DNA from: Dehalococcoidales bacterium
Lineage (GTDB): Bacteria > Chloroflexota > Dehalococcoidia > Dehalococcoidales > UBA1222
Direction of reading: 5' to 3'
Length of the DNA stretch: 57,856 nucleotides
Assembly (NCBI GenBank): GCA_016286345.1
Contig: JAEESL010000004.1
Location: forward strand, 1-57,856
Of the stretch, positions 51,317-57,856 are shown in pieces (position 1 is the stretch's first letter; the number at the start of each line of letters is the position of its first letter). The notes beneath the pieces are model-generated. The model had not been told where the DNA came from and made no database searches. It saw nothing but the letters and a program-made list of their open reading frames with translations. The position numbers and the translations under genes were made by a program.

Positions 51317-53923
51317 TTATAACGATGCCTGATTTACTATATGATCCAGTTTCTTTTCCGGATAGTAATTGTATGTGAAAACCGGTACCACAGAATAGTG
51401 CTTCTCAGATGTTTTCATTACCTTTTCAGAGTCGTATGTGACGTTGTACCCCAGATCATCATACTCCATTGTTCTGACAAGTCCGCTCTCATCAAATACA
51501 TTAATGACATTGCCGTAATCATCATAACTGAACCTGACTGAATGATTTTTGTTGTCTTTTTTCGTCACAAGATGTCCATCGGAATCATATTCCATATCGA
51601 TGCGGTATCCTTCGGAGTCTTCTATTTTTATGATTTTGTTCTTCTCATTGTATTCAAAACAGGTTTCTTTTCCGTAATTATCTGTGAATCCGATCAGTCG
51701 GTTTGCTTCATCGAATGAATAAGAATAACTGTTTCCCTGATTATCGGATTTTCCAATACAGTTTCCGCTTGAATCATAGGAATACTCCTGGTCACCGATA
51801 ACAATGGGTTCATTTATGGCATCGTAGATTATTCTCATATGATCGCCGTCAAAAGAATCCACTGATATTGTCAGACCTTTCATATTCGTTACGGTGGCGG
51901 TACCTTTTTCTGAATCAATAATCTTTATTGTGGACATATCATCAAAACGCTGGAACAGGACTTCTTTTCTTGCAGAGTAGGTGATCTTTTCAATGACAGG
52001 TGCAAGGCCTCGTCTGTCGTATACAATGTCATACAGAACGTTATACGGGGAGTCGCTGATGGATGTAAGTAATCCGTCTGATGAATAATTGAAGAATATA
52101 TTCTTATTCTCTGTATCCGTGATACATGTCAGATTATCGAGATTATCATATTCAAACTTAAACATTGTTCCGTCAGACAGTTCCATTGAAATACATCTGT
52201 TTCTGTCATCATATTTGAAAAGGAATTTCCTGCCGGCTGTATCCATGATGTCCTTTATTTTCAGTCCGTCATATGTGAGTGTCAGAGCATTTCCATAAGC
52301 ATCGGAAACGTATTCAAGGTAATAATCGGCGGTATTGGTAAAGGATGAATACTTGTAATACATGTTATCAACGCCACGGTACACAAATGAATCATCACCC
52401 TGTACCAGTTCTCCGGTCTCATGCATGATAGGCAGAAGTACACGGGGCTTCTCATTGCTTATCTGTCTTGTGGTAAAACTGCTTGAATCTCCATCCCCGC
52501 TTGTCACTGTGAATGTATCGGCGCTGGATCCTCTGAATACTGCGGAAGAGTAATTGAAATGCCATCCGTTTCCGAACATGCCTGATTCGCTTGCCCGGTT
52601 TGTATTGAAGCTCAGACATGGTCTGATCGTAAGCCCGGACATATGTGTTTCAAGCATCTTGTAGCGGATGAACAAACCAAGATCTGTAGTGTTTATCTGG
52701 CATGACAGATGATGTGACAGCTTATGCTTCAGATACAGTGTCTGTTTGTTGAACTCGGGCGATGATGCACTGTTGGGAGTAAGGGGTTCGACTGACATGG
52801 ATACAAGAGCCTTCAGAGATTGCTTCAGTGAAGTCAGATTGGTATCGGTGCTGTACTTGTCAGGTCTGTTCTGTGAGGCGGCTTCATCTATTGCTTTCTG
52901 TATTGAAGCTATTTCATCTTCTTTATTTACAAATACGACCTTCTTCGGCTTGTATTCGATATCTTCAGGCTTGTCCTGATATTCGACTTTCGTTCCGCAG
53001 ATAGGACAGAATGCATATATATTCTTCAGTGCTGAATGACAATTGGAGCAGAAAATCACATTTTCATCATCAATAAATGCTTCCGGATTATTGTTGATTA
53101 TTACAGGAGCAGTTTCCGCTTTTACTGTCTGAATTGTCGGGTTCGGTGTTTCATTGAACTTACTTGTTTCAGATATTGGTGATGCTGATATAAATTCTTT
53201 TACTGTTTCCGGTTCTGATTCCACGGATGTTTCAGAAATATATTCAGTTTCTGTTCCTGTTTCCAGTACCGGTTCGTTGTATACAGGCTCAACAACTTCA
53301 GATTTGGTGTCTTCTACTGTTTCCTCTGTTTCAGAATATACCGGAATATCTTCAATCGGTGGTTCTTCTGTATATGATGATTCTTCAGCCTGTTCAATAT
53401 CAGTTGTACTTATTGAATTCTCTGAAATCTGTTCATCAGCAACAACAGAAACTGATGAATCACTGGTTTTGGGAATAATCGGAATGATCACTTCGGATTC
53501 AATAGGTTCGCGTACAGGCTGCTGATCACTGCCCTGGGTTTTTGCCTCTATTACATAAGTCTGGGTTTTCTCTGGCTGTGTTATTTCAGCTCCGCACCAG
53601 TGGCAGAACAGGGCAGACGGTCTGATCTTCTTTGAACAATTTTGACATTCGATCAGGTTTTCATCATTGATCACGGTTCCGCACCATCGGCAGAAAGTTG
53701 CGGTCGGTTTGATCTTTTCTGAACAATTGGGACAGTTTATCAGTGTTTCCAGATCAGTTCCGCAGAATCTGCAGAACTTTGCAGTTACAGATATTTTTTT
53801 AAGACAGACGGGACAATCTTTTTCCTGTGATTTGCCACAGAAATGACAGAACTTCGCATCAGAATTAATGCTGTTTCCGCAGTAAATGCAATCTTTCTCT
53901 GTTTCAGAATTATTCATAGCCAT
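51317..53923 (-). CDS. Zinc-ribbon/RHS-repeat fusion protein
   Basis: An 868-residue protein of unusual build. Four zinc ribbons of the CxxC...CxxCG type lie at residues 12-29, 37-54, 64-81 and 93-110. A Glu/Ser/Thr/Val-rich low-complexity linker follows (about 120-280), then a fifth ribbon at 292-309. An RHS core fills about 390-868, with DUF6531-like FGNGWHFNYSS and many YD-type repeats (FEYDNLDNLTCITDTENKN, YSYDSSGNCIGKSDNQGN, MEYDSDGHLVTKKDNKN). There is no signal peptide, no membrane helix and no C-terminal toxin domain. RHS proteins are normally exported, so a ribbon-headed cytosolic form is odd. Function unknown. Confidence 0.85.
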   Translation of the reverse strand: MAMNNSETEKDCIYCGNSINSDAKFCHFCGKSQEKDCPVCLKKISVTAKFCRFCGTDLETLINCPNCSEKIKPTATFCRWCGTVINDENLIECQNCSKKIRPSALFCHWCGAEITQPEKTQTYVIEAKTQGSDQQPVREPIESEVIIPIIPKTSDSSVSVVADEQISENSISTTDIEQAEESSYTEEPPIEDIPVYSETEETVEDTKSEVVEPVYNEPVLETGTETEYISETSVESEPETVKEFISASPISETSKFNETPNPTIQTVKAETAPVIINNNPEAFIDDENVIFCSNCHSALKNIYAFCPICGTKVEYQDKPEDIEYKPKKVVFVNKEDEIASIQKAIDEAASQNRPDKYSTDTNLTSLKQSLKALVSMSVEPLTPNSASSPEFNKQTLYLKHKLSHHLSCQINTTDLGLFIRYKMLETHMSGLTIRPCLSFNTNRASESGMFGNGWHFNYSSAVFRGSSADTFTVTSGDGDSSSFTTRQISNEKPRVLLPIMHETGELVQGDDSFVYRGVDNMYYKYSSFTNTADYYLEYVSDAYGNALTLTYDGLKIKDIMDTAGRKFLFKYDDRNRCISMELSDGTMFKFEYDNLDNLTCITDTENKNIFFNYSSDGLLTSISDSPYNVLYDIVYDRRGLAPVIEKITYSARKEVLFQRFDDMSTIKIIDSEKGTATVTNMKGLTISVDSFDGDHMRIIYDAINEPIVIGDQEYSYDSSGNCIGKSDNQGNSYSYSFDEANRLIGFTDNYGKETCFEYNEKNKIIKIEDSEGYRIDMEYDSDGHLVTKKDNKNHSVRFSYDDYGNVINVFDESGLVRTMEYDDLGYNVTYDSEKVMKTSEKHYSVVPVFTYNYYPEKKLDHIVNQASL

Positions 53924-53977
53924 AATTCACTGTCTTTAAGTGAAGTATAACTTATTTATCCCTTTGAAAGAAAACCC

Positions 53978-55918
53978 TTATCTGTTGGGATTGTCTTTTG
54001 GATGATATTCAGGTACAACAGTGCTGATTGCCTTGACAACAGCATTGCTGTCACCGGTTTCAATGGCCGCATTCAGTACATCAAAGTCCTTGGCTATATC
54101 TCTGAGAGCACTGTCTTCAGGTTGTCTTTCAACATAAATTCTGTCATTTGCTGTTTTATAGTGAATGTCATTCTGAATTAGAGTCTCTTCAAAAAGCTTT
54201 TCACCGGGACGTACGCCGATTTCCTTTATATCGATATCCTTGTACGGTTCGAAACCGGATAATCTGATCAAGTTTTCAGCAAGGTCAAGAATTTTAACGG
54301 GTTCGCCCATCTGTAACACATAGATTTCGGTTTTCTTGGCAAATGCACCTGCGGCAAGAACCAGAGAAGCGGCTTCCGGTATCGTCATGAAGTATCTGGT
54401 CATCCGTTTATCTGTAATAGTGACCGGTCCTCCAAGCTCGATCTGGCGTTTAAACAAGGGGATCACTGAACCGGATGATCCGAGAACATTTCCGAAACGT
54501 ACGGATACAAATTCCGTCTTGCAGGAAGGATCCTTAGACAGAGCGAATGTCATATATTCGCAGTAACGTTTTGTAGCTCCCATGACGCTGGTAGGATTGA
54601 CTGCTTTATCAGTGGAGATGAACACGAATTTGGGACATCCGAATTCCATTGCATTTTTCATCAGGTTGTAGGTGCCGAAAATGTTATTCTTTACTGCTTC
54701 TGCAGGATTGTGTTCCATCAAAGGAACATGCTTATGCGCTGCTGCATGGAATACAACATCAGGATTATATTTTTTGAAAAGATCTTTTACTCTCTTCTGA
54801 TCTCTTACTGAACCTATTTCAATAATAATCTCAATTTCATGGGTAATCAGCCTGTTGAGTTCATTCCTCAGGTCATATGCATTATTCTCAAAGATATCAA
54901 AGATGATCAGTCTGCTTGGTCTGTGTGATGCGATCTGTCTGCACAGTTCACTGCCTATTGAACCACCACCGCCTGTCACCAGAATAACTTTGCCTGTTAC
55001 ATATTTACGGACATCTTCGGCATTCAGCTGGACTTCAGTTCTTCCGAGAAGGTCTTCGACCTGGACGTCTCTGATCGCGGCACTGAGGTTGGTGTTTGCC
55101 ATTACCATCATGGTATCAGGGAGAATCCTCAACTTACATCCTGCAGATTTGCAGATGTTGACTATTTCCTGTCTTCTATTGACCGGAAGGGAAGGTATTG
55201 CAAGAATTGCATCGTAGATCTTGTTTTTCCTGAGGGTCTCATCAAGATCATCAATATTGCATTTGACTTCAATACCGTGGATGGTTTTACCTGTTTTCTC
55301 TTTATCGTCATCAACCAGACCCCAAACGACATATGGGCTCTTGTAGTTGTACATGAGTTCTTCCATTAGTGCTACACCTGATTCACCTGCACCGATAATG
55401 GCAACAGGCCTCTTTTCATCAGCGGGAACACTTGATTCGATCTGACCGGAAAGCTGATGACGGAAAATTCTGTAGCAGAATCGTAAGGAAAGGGAACCGA
55501 TTACGAAACAGGTCGCAACAGCCATGGTTGCAAAAGGTGTAGCCTGTCTCCAATCGATAATGTAACTGATCACAAGATACAGGAGAAATGAAATGATGTT
55601 GCTGAAAACAATAACAATATAGTCTTTTGCTTCACTGTATCTCCAGAGACGTTTGTATGATCCAAATGCAAAATCCATCAAAATAGAACAAACGCCGTAT
55701 ATGCCTACATTTCGTAAAAACAGAGGAAGTTCGGATCCTATCGTTTTGAAGTAGATTCTTGAGTAACCGTAGTCATGTGAAAGTTCAAGGTAAACATATA
55801 CCGCAACACATATGATTGCGTATGTCAGTATGTCCAAAACAAGGACTATATTTCTTCTGTATTTGCTAACAAATTTACTGCCGAATAGTTTATTGAAGAA
55901 TGAGTATAATTTGTTCAT
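53978..55918 (-). CDS. Nucleotide-sugar 4,6-dehydratase (FlaA1/CapD-like)
   Basis: The 646-residue membrane enzyme has four or five N-terminal helices (about 22-150), a first Rossmann-like domain (VAIIGAGESGVAL) and a catalytic SDR domain with VTGGGGSIGSELCRQI, FHAAAHKHVP and STDKAVNPTSVMGATKR. This is the PglF/CapD/FlaA1 family, which dehydrates UDP-GlcNAc toward diacetamido or other deoxysugars for glycans, capsule or teichoic acids. It follows glmS by two bases; glmS makes the glucosamine-6-phosphate from which its substrate arises. Confidence 0.93.
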   Translation of the reverse strand: MNKLYSFFNKLFGSKFVSKYRRNIVLVLDILTYAIICVAVYVYLELSHDYGYSRIYFKTIGSELPLFLRNVGIYGVCSILMDFAFGSYKRLWRYSEAKDYIVIVFSNIISFLLYLVISYIIDWRQATPFATMAVATCFVIGSLSLRFCYRIFRHQLSGQIESSVPADEKRPVAIIGAGESGVALMEELMYNYKSPYVVWGLVDDDKEKTGKTIHGIEVKCNIDDLDETLRKNKIYDAILAIPSLPVNRRQEIVNICKSAGCKLRILPDTMMVMANTNLSAAIRDVQVEDLLGRTEVQLNAEDVRKYVTGKVILVTGGGGSIGSELCRQIASHRPSRLIIFDIFENNAYDLRNELNRLITHEIEIIIEIGSVRDQKRVKDLFKKYNPDVVFHAAAHKHVPLMEHNPAEAVKNNIFGTYNLMKNAMEFGCPKFVFISTDKAVNPTSVMGATKRYCEYMTFALSKDPSCKTEFVSVRFGNVLGSSGSVIPLFKRQIELGGPVTITDKRMTRYFMTIPEAASLVLAAGAFAKKTEIYVLQMGEPVKILDLAENLIRLSGFEPYKDIDIKEIGVRPGEKLFEETLIQNDIHYKTANDRIYVERQPEDSALRDIAKDFDVLNAAIETGDSNAVVKAISTVVPEYHPKDNPNR

Positions 55919-55920
55919 TA

Positions 55921-57708
55921 TTATTCAACCGTTACAGTTTTTGCCAAGTTTCTTGGGAAATCGACCGGATTGCCTTTCTTCACTGCTGTATAGTATGCAA
56001 GTAATTGTACTACAACCAGGTTCAAAATAGGAGATAATATCGGCTTTGTATGAGGAACAGTGATAACGTAATCTGCCAGGTTGGAAATAGTCAGATCATT
56101 CTCCTCTGAAATAGCTATCAGCGGGGCTTGTCTTGTTTTGACTTCTCTCAGATTAGTAACCAGTGAGTCATAGTTTTCATCATGCGATACGATTGCGATT
56201 ACCGGAACTTCCTTTCCCAGCAATGCAAATGGTCCATGTTTCAATTCCCCGGCTGCATATCCTTCACCGTGAATGTAGGATATTTCCTTAAGCTTCAGTG
56301 CTCCTTCAAGAGCTATCGGGTAGTTGAGTCCTCTGGCTATATAGATAGCATCCTTGAAGTCAGCAAGATAAGATGCAACAGATATAATACTGTCTACATT
56401 TTCAAATATCTTATTGATCTGGTCAGGAAGTTTTCTGAATGTATCCATGGCATCTTCTTTGTTAAGCTTGGATAAAGATGGATGTGCAAGTATAAGTGAA
56501 TACAGTGCTGCAATCTGGCTCAGAACTGTTTTTGTAGCTGCAACACTTACTTCAGGACCGGCCTTTGTTGTCCAAACGTAATCTGCTGCTCTGGCAAGCT
56601 GTGAATTCTTTACATTCGTTATTGCCATCAGCTTGTATCCGTTTGCCTTGGCTGCTTTCGCAGCTTTTATTGTATCTGCAGTTTCTCCTGACTGGGATAT
56701 GGCAATTGCAAGTGTGCCTTTTTGTCCTTTTGTAAGTGAGCAGTATTCGCTTCCAAGTTCTGCAAAAGTCGGGATTCCAAGGATCTGGGGTGCCAGATAA
56801 CGCATCATCAGTGATGCATAATATGAACTTCCGCATGCCAGCGTTTTGATCATTCGTATTCCGCCAAGATCCTTGTCGATCGTTGCAAGCAGAGTGGCAA
56901 GATCATCGAGATCATCAATGGTAGTGGTAATAACACGAGGCTCCTCATGGATTTCCTTGAGCATAAAATGAGGATATCCGTGAAGCTCTGCATCATTGAG
57001 ATTCTTATCGAGCAACTCTATTTCAGGTTCAGTTTCCTTGCCGTTTCTGAACAGCTTAATGCTGTCAGGAGTCAAAACAGCAGTATCGTGATCTTTCAGA
57101 TATATGAATCTGTTAGTGTATTTTGACAAAGCAGATGAATCAGATGCTACGTAGCATTCACTGTCACCGACACCGATTACAAGCGGGCACCCGACTTTGC
57201 CGACATACAGCTTGTTTTCATTCTGTACGATTGCAGCTACAGCAAATGCGCCCTGAATTGTTCCCAGTGCTTTTTTGACGGCATCATCTGCGCTCATTGT
57301 TTTCATGTTTTCTTCTATCAGATGCGGAATGATTTCTGTATCTGTTTCGGATTTAAAAACATGACCTTTGTTTATAAGATCTTCCTTTAACGGAATAAAC
57401 TGGTCAAGCGTTCCATTGTGAACGACTGCTACTTTATCTCCGCAGGAAGAATGAGGATGTGCATTTGCGGCAGTGGGCTCACCGCAGGTAGCCCATCTTG
57501 TATGACCGATTCCGATCTTGGAATTGACTTTCTTATGTTTTGCTTCAAGTTCTTTGACGCGACAGGTATCTTTTATTACTTTGATTCCATCAGATTGTAC
57601 CAAAGCTATACCACATGAATCATAGCCTCGGTATTCCAATCTTTTCAGGCAGTCAAATAATACTTTGTCTGCATTCTTATATCCGATATATCCTGTAATT
57701 CCGCACAT
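55921..57708 (-). CDS. glmS: Glucosamine-6-phosphate synthase
   Basis: The 595-residue enzyme starts MCGITGYIG, with Cys2 as the glutamine-hydrolysing nucleophile, and contains the glutaminase loop GHTRWATCGEP. Two SIS isomerase domains (ACGSSYYA, ISQSGETADT, AIEGALKLKEISY-like ALEGALKLKEIS) end in DFPRNLAKTVTVE. It makes glucosamine-6-phosphate from fructose-6-phosphate and glutamine. The ATG is two bases after a hexapeptide-repeat gene, so no room exists for the glmS ribozyme seen in Bacillus. It is followed immediately by the FlaA1-like dehydratase. Confidence 0.97.
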   Translation of the reverse strand: MCGITGYIGYKNADKVLFDCLKRLEYRGYDSCGIALVQSDGIKVIKDTCRVKELEAKHKKVNSKIGIGHTRWATCGEPTAANAHPHSSCGDKVAVVHNGTLDQFIPLKEDLINKGHVFKSETDTEIIPHLIEENMKTMSADDAVKKALGTIQGAFAVAAIVQNENKLYVGKVGCPLVIGVGDSECYVASDSSALSKYTNRFIYLKDHDTAVLTPDSIKLFRNGKETEPEIELLDKNLNDAELHGYPHFMLKEIHEEPRVITTTIDDLDDLATLLATIDKDLGGIRMIKTLACGSSYYASLMMRYLAPQILGIPTFAELGSEYCSLTKGQKGTLAIAISQSGETADTIKAAKAAKANGYKLMAITNVKNSQLARAADYVWTTKAGPEVSVAATKTVLSQIAALYSLILAHPSLSKLNKEDAMDTFRKLPDQINKIFENVDSIISVASYLADFKDAIYIARGLNYPIALEGALKLKEISYIHGEGYAAGELKHGPFALLGKEVPVIAIVSHDENYDSLVTNLREVKTRQAPLIAISEENDLTISNLADYVITVPHTKPILSPILNLVVVQLLAYYTAVKKGNPVDFPRNLAKTVTVE

Positions 57709-57710
57709 AA

Positions 57711-57856
57711 CTAAATTACTGTTGCCCCACTAGGGATTATACCAAAAAGCTTTTCATTATTATTAATTTTCACGTTATTGCCGATAACCGTACCGGCAGA
57801 TGCCGAGACATTGTCCATGATAGTGCACCCGTTACCTATCATGCTTCCGATCTGCA
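57711..57856 (-). CDS. Partial hexapeptide-repeat protein (C-terminal end)
   Basis: The last 47 codons of a gene running off the right edge read as a left-handed beta-helix: IGNGCTIMD, VSASAGTVIGNNVKI, then KLFGIIPSGATVI and TAG. Such ends occur in sugar-1-phosphate nucleotidyltransferases and acetyltransferases (GlmU, ManC or RmlA-like forms). Two bases separate it from glmS, consistent with one amino-sugar operon. The enzyme part lies outside the window. Confidence 0.7.
   Translation of the reverse strand, partial: QIGSMIGNGCTIMDNVSASAGTVIGNNVKINNNEKLFGIIPSGATVI

Noticed and set aside
57728-57747. TATAAT on the minus strand just before glmS taken as a glmS promoter
   Set aside because: It lies inside the coding end of the hexapeptide-repeat gene that abuts glmS, and no -35 box suits it. 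Read-through from the upstream gene is more likely.
1-57856. tRNA, rRNA, insertion sequences or CRISPR arrays
   Set aside because: I found no cloverleaf, rRNA stretch, transposase frame or direct-repeat array on reading the window. A covariance scan could still find a small RNA I missed.

Overview
The window is a low-G+C (roughly 40-43% by eye) bacterial chromosome segment from an anaerobic, cytochrome-based respirer. It carries a System I cytochrome c maturation operon, multiheme c-type lipoproteins with a membrane b-type cytochrome, many radical-SAM enzymes, and no oxygen-dependent pathway. Several genes start with TTG. Several others have a -10 box a few bases before the start codon and no Shine-Dalgarno, which looks leaderless. 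Leaderless genes, a CXXXY-type CcmE without CcmH/CcmG, and a NarL-type two-component pair would fit a Coriobacteriia-like Actinomycetota or a related Gram-positive anaerobe. That placement is inference; no rRNA gene is present.\n\nLayout. (1) 0-9 kb: hypothetical gene and rhomboid protease on +, then on - a seven-gene operon ohrR-like/marR, ccmE, ccmF, ccmA, ccmB, ccmC, ccmD (the 45-residue CcmD is short and easily missed), a small multiheme cytochrome, and an operon of a cytochrome b plus a 12-heme cytochrome c lipoprotein. (2) 9-14 kb: MobA/MocA-like nucleotidyltransferase and rlmN; a presenilin-type intramembrane aspartyl protease interrupted by an in-frame amber codon right after its first catalytic Asp; a zinc-ribbon membrane protein; a HAD phosphatase; rpsT. 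(3) 14.5-20 kb: a signalling cluster of RsbW-like anti-sigma kinase, SpoT/MESH1-like HD hydrolase, STAS-kinase fusion, a 902-residue amino-acid ABC transporter fusing permuted substrate-binding lobes, permease, ATPase and a degenerate RsbW-like domain, and a free STAS protein. (4) 20-26.4 kb, - strand: nnr, coaX, coaBC, valS. (5) 26.4-29 kb: corA, MBL hydrolase, YgbA-like NO-associated protein, DUF3592 protein. (6) 29-31.2 kb: a RhuM remnant next to a visibly G+C-richer padR-DUF1700-DUF4097 operon, probably acquired. (7) 31.4-35.3 kb: radical SAM/SPASM enzyme and an iron/heme/corrinoid-type ABC importer. (8) 35.3-37.1 kb: OFA-family MFS transporter behind a sequence that folds like a ZTP (pfl) riboswitch. 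(9) 37.2-45.5 kb: miaB, yajC, rplS, priA, cca, secD, secF. (10) 45.6-50.6 kb: NarX/NarL-like two-component system, amidohydrolase, B12-binding radical SAM protein, VOC protein. (11) 50.6-57.9 kb, - strand: MBL hydrolase, a zinc-ribbon/RHS-repeat fusion, a FlaA1/CapD-like nucleotide-sugar dehydratase, glmS and the tail of a hexapeptide-repeat protein.\n\nHow it fits together. The ccm genes mature the c-type hemes of the neighbouring cytochromes, which with the cytochrome b probably carry electrons from the quinone pool to an outer acceptor. The 14.5-20 kb cluster looks like a partner-switching circuit physically tied to amino-acid uptake. It is my best candidate for an undescribed system, with the split presenilin, the riboswitch-controlled transporter and the zinc-ribbon/RHS protein as further leads.
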